In this document: one piece after another, positions 25,308 to 34,933 of the stretch | Position numbering within the stretch: the stretch's first letter is position 1 | How the letters are laid out: every line of letters starts with the position of its first letter | NCBI RefSeq assembly: GCF_004005995.1 | Contig: NZ_CP034767.1 | Location: 3,410,001-3,474,000 of the forward strand | Reading direction: 5' to 3' | Length of the DNA: 64,000 nt | Source of the DNA: Devosia sp. 1566 | Lineage (GTDB): Bacteria > Pseudomonadota > Alphaproteobacteria > Rhizobiales > Devosiaceae | The notes under the pieces: generated by a model | The model's input: only the letters and a program-made list of their open reading frames with translations | The model's database searches: none | What the model was told of the DNA's origin: nothing | Program-made: the position numbers and the translations under genes

Positions 25308-26158
25308 AGCGGCTTTCCTGCATCAAGGACATCCAGAGCGAGTTGCCATTCGTTGGGTTCGACGCGGATGAAGTGGGTGACTTCGCGCTCTTCGAGGAAG
25401 GGCACGCCCTTGGCCATCCGCGTGTCGCAGATGATGATCGAAGGCTTGCCATTATCGGCATTGCGTGCGCGATCAAACGCGTCGCGTACCGCGTCTATGT
25501 CGTTGCCGTCGACTCGCTCGGCATTCCAACCGAATGCCGTGAACTTGTCCGGCACCGGCTCGGCATTGAGCGTCTTTGTCGAAGGGCCGTCCGCCTGCTG
25601 ATCATTGAAGTCGACGATGGCAATGAGATTGTCCAGGCCATGATGTGCCGCAGACATCGCCGCCTCCCAGGTCGAGCCCTCCCCCAGTTCCCCATCCGAC
25701 ATGAGGTTATAGACAAAGGACTTGGAGCGCTTGCGCTTCAGCCCCAATGCCATTCCGATGGCGATAGGCAACCCGTGGCCCAGCGAACCGCCGGTAATTT
25801 CCATGCCCGGGGTATAGGCAGCCATGCCGGACATCGGCAGGCGGGATTCGTCGGACCCATAGGTCTCGATGTCCATTTCGTTCAGCACGCCAGCCTCGAT
25901 CAGCGCAGCATATAGCGCGATGGCATAATGCCCGATCGAAAGGAGGAAGCGGTCGCGGCCTTCCCATTGCGGGTCATAGGGCCTGTAGTTCAGCGCGTGG
26001 AAATAAGAAACGGCGAGCACATCAGCAATGCCAAGGGCTTGCCCCACGTAGCCCTGCCCCTGAACCTCGCCCATCTGCACCGCATAGCGACGAATGCGCC
26101 AAGCGCGCTGGGCCAAGGAAACATTGGGAATATGTCCGGTGGGTTCGAGCGACATCAT
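25304..26158 (-). CDS. Transketolase, N-terminal subunit (split type)
   Basis: 284 residues with the ThDP diphosphate/Mg2+ site: MSDGELGEGSTWEAAMSAAHHGLDNLIAIVDFN in order (DGE...N motif around residues 152-181), plus GGSLGHGLPIAIGMALG and SIGHYAIALYAAL. Partner of the C-terminal subunit encoded immediately downstream with a 4-nt overlap. The gene starts 4 nt after the SDR stop, so SDR, transketolase and transporter form one operon. A separate kinase is absent from this operon. Confidence 0.88.
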   Translation of the reverse strand: MMSLEPTGHIPNVSLAQRAWRIRRYAVQMGEVQGQGYVGQALGIADVLAVSYFHALNYRPYDPQWEGRDRFLLSIGHYAIALYAALIEAGVLNEMDIETYGSDESRLPMSGMAAYTPGMEITGGSLGHGLPIAIGMALGLKRKRSKSFVYNLMSDGELGEGSTWEAAMSAAHHGLDNLIAIVDFNDQQADGPSTKTLNAEPVPDKFTAFGWNAERVDGNDIDAVRDAFDRARNADNGKPSIIICDTRMAKGVPFLEEREVTHFIRVEPNEWQLALDVLDAGKPL

Positions 26159-26162
26159 GGCC

Positions 26163-26915
26163 TCAGTGGATCAGCATACCGCCATTGACGTCGATCGTGG
26201 CGCCCGTGACGTACGAGGAAAGATCGGATGCGAGAAACAGATAGATTCGGGCGACGTCTATGGCATCGCCTAGGCGGGCCAAGGGAATGCCTTTGATGAT
26301 GTCGGCACGCATCTCGTCAGTCAGCTTGCCACCGGTAATATCAGTCTGGATCAGACCCGGTGTTACGCAATTGAACCGGATGCCGGCAGGGCCGAATTCC
26401 CGGGCCATGGCCTTGGCGAGGCCGAGCACGCCAGCCTTCGCTGCGGAGTAGTGAGGGCCACCGAAAATGCCACCACCGCGTTGCGCCGATACCGAAGACA
26501 TGCAGGCGACCGAACCACCGCCCTGTTCGACCATGTGGGGAATGAACGCCTGGCTGAGCAAGAGGACGCCTGTCAGGTTGACGTCAATGACCTTGGCCCA
26601 ATTTGCCAGCCTGATTTCCATGGTCTTGAGCGGCTGGGTGATGCCGGCATTGTTGATCAGGATATTGATGCGGCCGAAGTGCTCGATAGCTTGCTGGGCT
26701 GCTGCTTGACATGAACCCTCTTCGCTCACGTCGCACTGAATTCCGATATGCCCGCTGCCTGGAAGTTCCTGGGCTACGGACTGACTTGCATGCCCATCAA
26801 GGTCGAGGATGGCAATCCGGGCGCCGTGCGACGCAAACAATTCGGCTGTGGCGCGACCAATGCCGCGAGCGCTGGCGGCGCCGGAAATGACTGCAGTCCT
26901 GCCTTCGAGCAGCAT
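26163..26915 (-). CDS. Short-chain dehydrogenase/reductase (classical SDR)
   Basis: 250 residues from ATG 26915. Cofactor motif VISGAASARGIGRATAELFASHGARIAILDLDG (Asp after the second strand favours NAD(H)), NNAG, catalytic Ser in CMSSVSAQRG and YxxxK in HYSAAKAG; C-terminal SSYVTGATIDVNGGMLIH. Probably interconverts an alcohol and a ketone, such as polyol to ketose. First gene of the operon with split transketolase and TRAP transporter, divergent from a LysR gene. Substrate unknown. Confidence 0.88.
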   Translation of the reverse strand: MLLEGRTAVISGAASARGIGRATAELFASHGARIAILDLDGHASQSVAQELPGSGHIGIQCDVSEEGSCQAAAQQAIEHFGRINILINNAGITQPLKTMEIRLANWAKVIDVNLTGVLLLSQAFIPHMVEQGGGSVACMSSVSAQRGGGIFGGPHYSAAKAGVLGLAKAMAREFGPAGIRFNCVTPGLIQTDITGGKLTDEMRADIIKGIPLARLGDAIDVARIYLFLASDLSSYVTGATIDVNGGMLIH

Positions 26916-27052
26916 CGGGATGGATCCCCTCCATAGTGGCGGCCCCTCCTTTTTGGATAGTGGCAAGCCAGAAAACATCGCGACCTATGTCGCCTGCCTG
27001 CCAGATAACGTCAGTTGGTCGCGCCGCTCAAACGCGAACTTTACAGTCTTGG

Positions 27053-27067
27053 ATGAACGGTGTTCAT
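27053..27067. promoter_or_regulatory. Candidate LysR operator, ATGAACGGTGTTCAT
   Basis: A near-perfect 15-nt dyad (ATGAAC-GGT-GTTCAT) lies 7 nt before the lysR start at 27075 and in the 159-nt divergent region upstream of the SDR operon. It has the T-N11-A layout of LysR sites, so both autoregulation and operon control would fit. Confidence 0.6.
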
Positions 27068-27074
27068 GTGAAAC

Positions 27075-27953
27075 ATGCTCAACAACGTTTCACTACCCGC
27101 TCTTCGCGCTTTTGAGGCTGCCAGCCGCCTAGGTTCGTTTCGCGACGCAGCGGGTGAGCTCGGCCTCTCCGCTAGCGCCATCAGCCACGCCGTGCTGGGG
27201 CTCGAACGCGCTCTGGGCGTGAGCCTGTTCGAACGTCATCACCGCGCAATCCGTCTCACCAGTGATGGCAGCATGCTGATGCGACATGCCACCGCCGCGT
27301 TCGAGGAATTGCGCATTGGTCTTGAGCAGGTTGCTTCGATCCGCTCCGGGCTTTTGCGGCTGCATTGCGCGCCGACTTTTGCCATCCAGGTACTGTCGCC
27401 GCGACTGCCACGGTTCCTCGCGGAAAATCCTGGCCTTGAGGTAAAGATCGCCGCAAGCACCGAATATGCTCGTTTTTCGGATGGGGAGTTTGACGCCGAC
27501 ATCGTCTATGGCCGGCCAAAAGAAGAAGGCATTACGATTCTGCCGATCGGAGAGGAAACCATCGGCCCGCTGTGCTCACCTGAACTGGCTCGCAGCATCA
27601 AAGCAGCTTCGGACCTGCGAAGCGTGGCACTGATCCGCAGCGATCTCAAACGCGTACAATGGGCTGACTGGTTCGACGCCAATGACCTCGACTCCGTGCC
27701 CAAGCCCCACATGAGCTTCGACCGGAGTTTTATGGCGATCGCGGCCGCCGCAAACGGGTTGGGCGTGGCGCTCGAGTCGCATTGGCTAGCTGAGCCCGAG
27801 ATGCGCAGCGGACGTCTGGTGGCGCCGCTCCAGGGGTTTGCTAAGGATATCAGCTATGAGGGGCACTTCTTGTGCCACCCGAGATCGGGAGAACGACGTC
27901 AACTGGTTAGGCGGTTGTCGGAGTGGTTAGAACGGGAATTGGCTGATCACTAG
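27075..27953 (+). CDS. LysR-family regulator (GcvA-like)
   Basis: 292 residues. N-terminal HTH (SLPALRAFEAASRLGSFRDAAGELGLSASAISHAVLGLE in order, residues 6-44) and effector domain (LRLHCAPTFAIQVLSPRLPRFL, DIVYGRPKEEGITILPIGEE, PLCSPELA). The GcvA-like opening NNVSLPALRAFEAASRLGSF is typical. Divergent from the SDR/transketolase/TRAP operon with a strong dyad between them; most likely its activator, sensing the transported compound. Confidence 0.88.
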   Translation: MLNNVSLPALRAFEAASRLGSFRDAAGELGLSASAISHAVLGLERALGVSLFERHHRAIRLTSDGSMLMRHATAAFEELRIGLEQVASIRSGLLRLHCAPTFAIQVLSPRLPRFLAENPGLEVKIAASTEYARFSDGEFDADIVYGRPKEEGITILPIGEETIGPLCSPELARSIKAASDLRSVALIRSDLKRVQWADWFDANDLDSVPKPHMSFDRSFMAIAAAANGLGVALESHWLAEPEMRSGRLVAPLQGFAKDISYEGHFLCHPRSGERRQLVRRLSEWLERELADH

Positions 27954-27992
27954 AGATCTCGGATAGAGTTCGTCCCACTGCTCGGTGATTAG

Positions 27993-28057
27993 GAATGGCA
28001 GCTTTCGGGAGGTCACAGCTCGACAACGAATGACCGACATGGGGTCGTGAACTGCCG
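27993..28057. repeat. 65-nt intergenic element, copy 2
   Basis: GAATGGCAGCTTTCGGG, 24 variable nt, CCGACATGGGGTCG, 4 nt, CTGCCG; same length and block spacing as 21328-21392. GGCAG at the left end pairs exactly with CTGCC at the right end. It lies 40 nt after a LysR stop, like copy 1 on the 3' side of another LysR gene. Confidence 0.6.
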
Positions 28058-28388
28058 GACAGATACGCGCCCCGCTCCGGACGTTCAACCTATCCCGTCA
28101 AGATCCTAAGAGCCGCCATTCCTGGCTCCGCGGATTGTTGCTCTTGCAGCCCGCTTTGGCTGAAGAAGAAACGAAGTGCGTAGCTCACAGAAGATTCTGC
28201 AGCCGCAGGAGGGCCCGCTTTCTAAGCCGGCACGTCGCTCGCATGTGCAACCGAAACACCCTCAATAGCTCGATAAATCGTTAAATCGGGCTGCACCCCT
28301 TTCGGATATCTCTCCCGGGGAAAAGCCGAACTTGAAGAACTTAGAGTTGCGCAAGAACTCAGTCACTCCGTGATTTTAAGGGGGCGCG
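28058..28388. other. Upstream region of the export operon
   Basis: No gene seen. The last 15 nt contain the ribosome site AAGGGGGCG for the membrane-fusion gene. I do not find a clear -35/-10 pair or a convincing operator. Confidence 0.4.
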
Positions 28389-29456
28389 ATGGCCAAGATC
28401 CGATCTTGGTGGGCACTGGCCTTGGTGGTCGTCGTCCTGGGTGCAGTGGGGTTTCTGGCCTGGCAAAGACTATCCGCCGAAGACGAGTTACAAGGCATCG
28501 CCTCGGGCAACGGACGTATCGAGGCGACCGAGATCGATATCTCGGCGCTGTCGGCAGGCAGGATAGACCGGATCGAGGCGGAGGAAGGCGAGTTCGTGCA
28601 CCAGGGCGATGTCCTGGTGCAGATGGACCTCATGCAGCTCGAGGCCCGCAAGCACCAGGCTGAGGCAGAGCTGCGCCGTGCAACGATTGGCGTGGAAACG
28701 GCAAACAACCTTGTCACCCAGGCCGAGGCCGAGCAACGGGCGGCGGCTGCTGCCGTCGAACAGGCCGAGGCAGCGCGGGCAGCAGCGGCAGCGCGGCTAG
28801 CACGTACGGAGGCGCTGGCCGGAAGGGACGTCGCAACGCAACAGTCGCTGGACGATGCGACTGCCCAAAACCAGCAGGCCGAGGCCGCCGTCGCCTCGGC
28901 CGAGGCCTCGCTGGCGGCCAGCGAGGCCAAGATCAACACGGCCCGCGCCCAGGTCATCGACGCAGAGGCCGCGGTCGAGGCGGCGCAGGCTGCGCTTGAA
29001 GCGGTGCAGGTCTCCATCGATGACGCCACCCTCGAGTCCCCGCGTGACGGCCGGGTTCAGTATCGCATCGCCCAAGATGGGGAGGTTGTGGGAGCGGGCA
29101 GCCGCATCCTCAATCTCGTCGATCTCGAAGATGTCTACATGACCTTCTTCCTGCCAACCGCCGCAGCAGGGCAGTTGGATGTCGGGGCTGAAGCCCGGCT
29201 GGTTCTGGATGCCGCGCCTGAATATGTCATCCCGGCGCGCATCTCCTATGTCGCGGATGTCGCGCAGTTCACCCCCAAAACCATCGAGACAGCCGATGAG
29301 CGCGAAAAGCTGATGTTCCGCGTGCGCGCCCAAGTTGATCCCGCGCTGCTGGAAAAATACAGCAATTTCGTCAAGGCCGGCATGCCCGGCACAGCCTATG
29401 TCCGCATCGATCCCAATGTCGAATGGCCCCAATTCTTGGGAAATCTTCTCGAATGA
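28389..29456 (+). CDS. yhiI: HlyD-type periplasmic membrane-fusion protein (YhiI-like)
   Basis: 355 residues, the same length as Escherichia coli YhiI as I recall it. One N-terminal membrane anchor ([19 protein letters not shown]), then half lipoyl domain ([32 protein letters not shown]), a long Ala/Glu/Gln-rich coiled coil (about residues 80-210), the second half lipoyl and beta-barrel domains ([38 protein letters not shown]). It links an inner-membrane exporter to an outer-membrane channel. The stop overlaps the rbbA-like start (ATGA). No TolC-type gene is in the operon. Confidence 0.88.
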   Translation: MAKIRSWWALALVVVVLGAVGFLAWQRLSAEDELQGIASGNGRIEATEIDISALSAGRIDRIEAEEGEFVHQGDVLVQMDLMQLEARKHQAEAELRRATIGVETANNLVTQAEAEQRAAAAAVEQAEAARAAAAARLARTEALAGRDVATQQSLDDATAQNQQAEAAVASAEASLAASEAKINTARAQVIDAEAAVEAAQAALEAVQVSIDDATLESPRDGRVQYRIAQDGEVVGAGSRILNLVDLEDVYMTFFLPTAAAGQLDVGAEARLVLDAAPEYVIPARISYVADVAQFTPKTIETADEREKLMFRVRAQVDPALLEKYSNFVKAGMPGTAYVRIDPNVEWPQFLGNLLE

Positions 29457-32212
29457 CCGGGCCGCAACGGCAATTGCCGCCGGTCGTTGCCGTCGCCGAC
29501 GTGTCGCACAGTTTTGGCAAGACCATTGCCCTCGATCAGGTGACGCTCGACATACAGCCGGGCCGAATGGTCGGCCTGATCGGCCCCGACGGCGTTGGCA
29601 AGTCCACGTTGCTCTCGCTCATCGGCGGGGCGCGGACCATCCAGCAAGGAAAGGTCATCTGTTTTGGCGGCGACATGGCCGATGCCCGGCACCGTCGCCT
29701 AACCTGTCCGCAAATCGCTTACATGCCGCAGGGGCTTGGAAAGAACCTTTATCCGGCATTGTCGGTTAGCGAGAACCTGGATTTCTTCGGCCGGCTGTTC
29801 GGCCATGATCTGGCCGAGCGTGAGCGGCGCATCACCTCATTGCTGGCGGCGACAGACATGTCCCCCTTCCGCGACCGTCCGGCGGGCAAGCTTTCGGGGG
29901 GAATGAAGCAGAAGCTGGGTCTCTGCTGCGCGCTGATCCACGACCCCGATCTGCTGATCCTAGACGAGCCCACGACGGGGGTCGACCCGCTGTCGCGCCG
30001 CCAGTTCTGGGAGTTGATCAACCGCATCCGCCGGGAGCGCCCGACCATGGGCGTTATCGTGGCGACTGCCTACCTGGAGGAAGCCGAGAGCTTTGACTGG
30101 CTTATAGCCATGGACGCGGGGCGCATCCTGGCCAAGGGAACTCCTGGCGAACTGCTGGCAAGCACCGGGACCGACAACCTGGACGCTGCCTTCGTCGCGC
30201 TGCTGCCCCCAAGCAAGAGCGCGGTCCACGAGCCGGTGGCAATCGCTCCGCGCCTGCCCAGCCCGGAAATCGCCATCGAGGCGCAGCACCTGACCAAGCG
30301 CTTCGGCGACTTCACCGCCGTGGACGATGTCAGCTTCAGCATCGGCAAAGGCGAGATCTTCGGCTTTCTGGGATCCAATGGCTGCGGCAAGACCACTACC
30401 ATGAAGCTGCTGACCGGACTTCTCGAACCTTCGCAAGGCAGCGCCGAGCTTTTCGGCGAGAAGCTGGACTCCGGGGACATGGCTGTCCGCCGCCGGGTCG
30501 GCTACATGAGCCAGTCCTTCTCGCTATACTCAGAACTGACGGTTCGGCAGAACCTTATTCTGCACGCCCGCCTGTTCGACCTCGCGGCGGACACAATTCC
30601 GCAAAGGGTTGAGACAGTGCTCGACCGGTTCGGCCTCAGGGAAGAGGCCGAAGATCTTCCCGGCGATCTTCCCCTCGGGATCCGGCAGCGGCTGTCGCTC
30701 GCTGTAGCGATGATGCACGGGCCCGAACTCCTGATACTCGATGAACCGACCTCTGGCGTCGATCCGATTGCCCGAGACGGCTTTTGGCGCATGTTGGGCA
30801 GGCTCTCGCGCGAGGATGGGGTCACGATCTTCGTATCTACCCACTTCATGAACGAAGCGGAGCTTTGCGACCGCATTTCGCTGATGCACGCCGGACGCGT
30901 CTTGGTCAGCGATACGGCGGACGCGATCAAGCAGAGCAAAGGGGCCAGCACGCTGGACGAGGCTTTCATAGCCTATCTGCAGGAGGCCATGGGCCCACAA
31001 CTGGATGAAGGAGCCAAGGCGGAAGATGCCGCCCTGCCCTTGCCAGCCGGCGCCGCCCCCCCTGCCCTCGGTTCGAAGTCGCCCGGCTTCAGCCTGCGGC
31101 GGCTGTTCAGCTATTCATGGATCGAGGCGTTGCAACTGCGACGCGATCCCATTCGCCTGACCATGGCGGCGATCGGGAGCGTGATCCTGATGTTCGTGAT
31201 CGGCTATGGCATCAACATGGATGTCAAGGACCTGAACTTTGCCGTCCTCGACCGCGACCAGACTAGCGCCAGCCGCGACTACATCCTCGACCTCGCGGGA
31301 TCATCCTATTTCAACCAGACCGAGCCGCTGACGAGTTATGAGGACCTTGATGCCCGGATGAAGACCGGCACCCTAAGCCTTGCTATCGAAATCCCCCCGG
31401 GCTTTGCGCGCGACCTGGCTCGTGGCCGTCCGGTCGAGATCGGGGCCTGGATCGACGGGGCCAATCCAAGCCGCGCCCAAACGGTGCAGGGCTATGCGCA
31501 GGGGATTCACGCAGACTGGCTGACGCGACAGGCCCGCGCTTTGTACGGGGATGCGGCCGTGCAGGGCGATTTCGCGATCGAGGCACGCTTCCGCTACAAT
31601 CCTAATGTCGCCAGTATCGTCGCCATCGTTCCGGCCGTCATTCCACTGCTGCTGCTGGTCATCCCGGCCATCCTGACCACCCTCAGTGTCGTGCGGGAAA
31701 AGGAACTTGGCTCCATCATCAATTTCTACGTCACTCCCGTGACCAGGGTCGAGTTCCTGCTGGGCAAGCAGCTTCCCTATGTGATCCTGGCCATGCTGAA
31801 CTTTCTCGCCCTGACGGCTTTGGCCATGCTGGCGATGGGCGTGCCCTTTACCGGCAGCTTCGTTGCCTTCTCGCTGGCTGCCTTGCTGTACGTCATTGCC
31901 GCAACAGGGATCGGGCTGCTGACCTCGACCTTCCTGCGCAGCCAGGTGGCGGCGCTGTTTGCGACCGCGCTGATCACGATCATCCCGGCCGCCCAGTATT
32001 CGGGCATGATCAACCCGGTATCGTCCCTGCAGGGTGCGGGCCGGATCATCGGCGAAATCTTTCCGACGACCTGGTTCATCATCGTTTCGCGCGGTGCCTT
32101 TGCCAAGGGGCTGGGGCTGGACGATCTCGGAATGTCGCTTGTCGCCCTGGCAGCCGCAGTGCCGGTGATCCTGGGATTGAGCGTCCTTTTGCTGCGGAAA
32201 CAGGACAGATGA
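29453..32212 (+). CDS. rbbA: ABC exporter: two ATPase domains fused to an ABC-2 membrane domain (RbbA-like)
   Basis: 919 residues from ATG 29453, overlapping the previous stop. First ATPase about 12-230 (Walker [10 protein letters not shown], signature [11 protein letters not shown], Walker [14 protein letters not shown]); second about 280-500 (Walker [11 protein letters not shown], signature replaced by [11 protein letters not shown], Walker [14 protein letters not shown]); then an ABC-2 permease half with a large periplasmic loop and about five C-terminal helices ([29 protein letters not shown]). E. coli RbbA has this fusion and is also reported to bind ribosomes. With the MFP and second permease it forms a YhiI-RbbA-YhhJ-type efflux system; cargo unknown. 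Confidence 0.9.
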   Translation: MTGPQRQLPPVVAVADVSHSFGKTIALDQVTLDIQPGRMVGLIGPDGVGKSTLLSLIGGARTIQQGKVICFGGDMADARHRRLTCPQIAYMPQGLGKNLYPALSVSENLDFFGRLFGHDLAERERRITSLLAATDMSPFRDRPAGKLSGGMKQKLGLCCALIHDPDLLILDEPTTGVDPLSRRQFWELINRIRRERPTMGVIVATAYLEEAESFDWLIAMDAGRILAKGTPGELLASTGTDNLDAAFVALLPPSKSAVHEPVAIAPRLPSPEIAIEAQHLTKRFGDFTAVDDVSFSIGKGEIFGFLGSNGCGKTTTMKLLTGLLEPSQGSAELFGEKLDSGDMAVRRRVGYMSQSFSLYSELTVRQNLILHARLFDLAADTIPQRVETVLDRFGLREEAEDLPGDLPLGIRQRLSLAVAMMHGPELLILDEPTSGVDPIARDGFWRMLGRLSREDGVTIFVSTHFMNEAELCDRISLMHAGRVLVSDTADAIKQSKGASTLDEAFIAYLQEAMGPQLDEGAKAEDAALPLPAGAAPPALGSKSPGFSLRRLFSYSWIEALQLRRDPIRLTMAAIGSVILMFVIGYGINMDVKDLNFAVLDRDQTSASRDYILDLAGSSYFNQTEPLTSYEDLDARMKTGTLSLAIEIPPGFARDLARGRPVEIGAWIDGANPSRAQTVQGYAQGIHADWLTRQARALYGDAAVQGDFAIEARFRYNPNVASIVAIVPAVIPLLLLVIPAILTTLSVVREKELGSIINFYVTPVTRVEFLLGKQLPYVILAMLNFLALTALAMLAMGVPFTGSFVAFSLAALLYVIAATGIGLLTSTFLRSQVAALFATALITIIPAAQYSGMINPVSSLQGAGRIIGEIFPTTWFIIVSRGAFAKGLGLDDLGMSLVALAAAVPVILGLSVLLLRKQDR

Positions 32213-33318
32213 GGCTGAGCAACGTTTGGAACCTGGGTGTCAAGGAGTTGCAGGGGCTGTGGCGCGATCCCGCACTGCTGCTGCTGATCGGCTATGCCTT
32301 CTCGCTCTCCATCTATACAGCCGGCCGCGCCTCCCCGGACAATCTGTCGAATGCCACTATCGGCATTGTTGACGAGGACCGCTCGACGCTTTCCGATCGC
32401 ATCGCCGCCGCATTCATGCCGCCCCACTTCGTGCCGGAGCAGATCACCACGTCCGAGATGGACAGCCGTATGGACCAGGGCCGCGACACCTTTACGCTCG
32501 ACATCCCTCCCGATTTCGAACGCGATCTGCTGGCAGGTCATGCGCCCGCGATCCAGTTGAACATCGATGCCACACGGATGAGCCAGGCCTTTACGGGCAG
32601 CGGCTATATCCAGCAGATCCTCAACGCGGAAGTCGCGGAATTCCTAGCGGGCTACCGCGCGCCGACCTCTCTGCCAGTGGCACTGGAGCTGCGGTCGCGC
32701 TACAACCCCGAGCTTGATCCAGGCTGGTTCGGGGCCATTTCCAGCGTGATCACCTCGATAACCATGCTGTCCCTCATCCTGACGGGAGCCGCCCTGATCC
32801 GTGAAAAGGAGCATGGCACCGTCGAGCATCTGCTCGTCATGCCCGTCGCGGCGGCCGAGATCATGCTGTCCAAGATCTGGTCGATGGGACTGGTTGTGCT
32901 TCTGGCATCGGCCTTTGCGATCATCGTCGTGGTGCAGATGCTTCTGCAGGTGCCGGTGGCGGGCTCACTGCCCCTGTTTATCCTTGCCTCGGTGCTGATG
33001 CTATTTGCCATGACCTCGATGGGCATCTTCCTTGCCACGGTCGCCGGCTCGATGCCGCAGTTCGGCCTGCTGATCATGCTGGTGCTGCTGCCGCTGCAAA
33101 TCCTGTCGGGCGCCATGACCCCGCGTGAAAGCATGCCCCGGATCATCCAGGACATCATGCTCCTAGCACCCAACACGCATTTCGTCATTCTGTCGCAAGG
33201 CATCCTGTTTCGCGGCGCAGGCCTGAGCGTAGTCTGGCCCAATCTGTTGGGGCTTGCGCTCATTGGAGCCGGACTATTCGCCCTTGCCTTGCGTCAGTTC
33301 CGCCGCTTCTTGACGTGA
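32209..33318 (+). CDS. yhhJ: ABC-2 type exporter permease (YhhJ-like)
   Basis: 369 residues. N-terminal cytoplasmic/TM1 segment ([27 protein letters not shown]), a long periplasmic domain (about residues 45-170), then five or six helices ([34 protein letters not shown] is the coupling-helix region; then [18 protein letters not shown] and [21 protein letters not shown]). Overlaps the rbbA-like stop by 4 nt. It should pair with the membrane half of the RbbA-like protein. The operon ends here, next to an IS110 element. Confidence 0.88.
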   Translation: MRLSNVWNLGVKELQGLWRDPALLLLIGYAFSLSIYTAGRASPDNLSNATIGIVDEDRSTLSDRIAAAFMPPHFVPEQITTSEMDSRMDQGRDTFTLDIPPDFERDLLAGHAPAIQLNIDATRMSQAFTGSGYIQQILNAEVAEFLAGYRAPTSLPVALELRSRYNPELDPGWFGAISSVITSITMLSLILTGAALIREKEHGTVEHLLVMPVAAAEIMLSKIWSMGLVVLLASAFAIIVVVQMLLQVPVAGSLPLFILASVLMLFAMTSMGIFLATVAGSMPQFGLLIMLVLLPLQILSGAMTPRESMPRIIQDIMLLAPNTHFVILSQGILFRGAGLSVVWPNLLGLALIGAGLFALALRQFRRFLT

Positions 33319-33359
33319 CCCGCGCCCAGCCGCTTTCAGACAAACTTGACAGTGCGCTA

Positions 33360-34900
33360 TATCTTAAATGCGCTCATTTGCCGTCGGGCTGAAAGGCGCC
33401 CCATGCACGAACCCGCGTCGCGGGAGCGGTGGCCACCCACGATGTGGCAGTGGTGTTCGACATCTAGCCAGGTGGCTGTCCCCCGATAGGATGAAGAACG
33501 GGCTCACGATCGCAACCGGGCCCAAGCATCGCACGGAGGACAGCCATGAAGCAGTATATTGGTCTGGACGTTTCCATGAAAGAGACAGCAATATCGATCC
33601 GGCAGGACGGCAAGAGGATTTGGCGGGGCAAGTGTGCATCGAACCCGCAGCTGCTCGCGGCGGTGATCCGCAAACGCGCTCCACATGCCCAACGTGTGGT
33701 GTTCGAGACGGGGCCGCTGTCGGTGTGGTTCTACCATGCGCTGACGGCAGAGGAACTGCCGGTGATCTGCATCGATGCGCGGCATGCCAAAGCCGCACTA
33801 GACATGGCTGCGAACAAGACCGACGCGAACGATGCCGATGGCTTGGCACATCTGGCCGAGGTCGGCTTCTACCGAGAGGTTCGCGTTAAGGGTTTCGACA
33901 GCATGCTGATCCGGACGCTGATCACGGCGCGGAACCAGCTCCTCAAAATGCGTCTGCAGATATCCAACCAGATCCGTGGGTTGATGAAGACGTTTGGCCT
34001 GGTCGTGCCCAAGGGCGCCGGCAGCGTGTTCGAGCGCAACGTTCGCGACCTCTTGCAGGGCGAAGAGAAGCTGGCACACATCAATATTCCAATGCTTCAG
34101 GCATGGGTGATATCCGCCACCAATCAGCAACGCTGAGCAAGGAGCTGGTCGTGATGACGCGGGAGGACCAGCGCTGCCGTCTGCTCATGTCAGTGCCTGG
34201 TGTCGGCACCGTCACAGCCACCGCCTTTGCTGCTGCCGTGGAAGATCCGGCGAACTTCAGGAACTCTCGCGCCGTCGGCGCATGGGTAGGTCTGACCCCC
34301 AGGCGCTACCAGTCGGGGGAGGTCGATCATGACGGTCATATCTCGCGCCGTGGCGACAATCAGCTGCGCGGCCTCTTATATGAAGCGGCCGCGGTCATCC
34401 TGAACCGGTCGAGAGATACCAGTAGCCTGCGAAGCTGGGCGTTGGAGCTGAAAGAGCGGCTCGGCTTCAAGCGAACGGCCGTGGCCCTGGCGCGCAAGCT
34501 GGCCGTGATCATGCATGCCATGCTCCGGACGGGCGAACTGTTCGATCCGCACGCAGGAAGGCTGGTAGCCGCATGAGCCCACAGCCGCTTGCCTGCGACG
34601 ATTTCTTTAGCTCGTTCAACCCATAGCGTCCTTACAGGACGCACCGTGTCGTCCCTGCCGGGACGTGGCTGAGATCATTCCGAGAAGCGGGAAGCAACTG
34701 CCTCGTTTAGCAGATTGCGTAACGAACATAGGAAGATCTCACCAGCGAAACTCATCCTGCGGCGATCCACCTTACATCGACCGCGTAGACGACCCTGTAC
34801 CCGGCATACGAACGAACAAGCGTCGGCGATAAGGCGAAAAAGGAAGATTGCCTTGCACATACCCCCTTGACGGCTAGGCGATTAGACGACCCGCTTCGCG
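33360..34900 (+). mobile_element. IS110-family insertion sequence (limits approximate)
   Basis: A transposase reading frame (33546-34576) with non-coding flanks of about 190 and 320 nt. IS110 elements lack obvious terminal inverted repeats and target duplications, so the ends cannot be placed from one copy. The right flank has two tandem hairpins (GCGTCC/GGACGC at 34626-34642 and CGTCCC/GGGACG at 34650-34665); the left flank has AGCCA/TGGCT just before the gene. Recent work showed IS110 elements encode a structured guide (bridge) RNA in a non-coding end. It separates the yhhJ-like gene from an integrase fragment. Confidence 0.65.
33546..34576 (+). pseudogene. IS110-family transposase, frameshifted
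   Basis: The first frame (to a TGA at 34136) holds the RuvC-like DEDD part: MKQYIGLDVSMKETAIS, VFETGPLSVWFY and KTDANDADGLAHLAEVGFY. Near 34106 the protein switches frame (GCATGGGTGATATCCGC; restoring one base gives AW-x-DIRHQ) and continues with the transposase_20 domain: RLLMSVPGVGTVTATAF, SRAVGAWVGLTPRRYQSGEV, and RTAVALARKLAVIMHAMLR to the stop at 34576. Apart from this 1-nt loss in a G run the gene is complete, about 343 residues. Ribosome site GGAGG precedes ATG 33546. Programmed frameshifting is not typical for this family. Confidence 0.82.
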
Positions 34901-34933
34901 GGAGGGTGAGCGCGGTTGGTTCAGCGTCATCAT
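34577..34933. other. IS110 right flank and junction with integrase remnant
   Basis: No gene. Contains two tandem hairpins (34626-34665) and a third, CCCGC-TTC-GCGGG, at 34890-34902, near the probable junction with the truncated integrase. Chance open frames only. Confidence 0.5.

Noticed and set aside
21447..26915. Sulfosugar (sulfo-transketolase) pathway, suggested by split transketolase and the HpsN-like remnant at 18 kb
   Set aside because: No isomerase, sulfolactaldehyde reductase or other sulfo-specific gene is visible, and the HpsN-like remnant belongs to a different, disrupted locus. The evidence is too thin for a call.
33546..34576. Programmed frameshift in the IS110 transposase
   Set aside because: IS110-family transposases are normally one uninterrupted frame, and the slip region has no A-run slippery site or downstream pseudoknot that I can see; a 1-nt loss is simpler.
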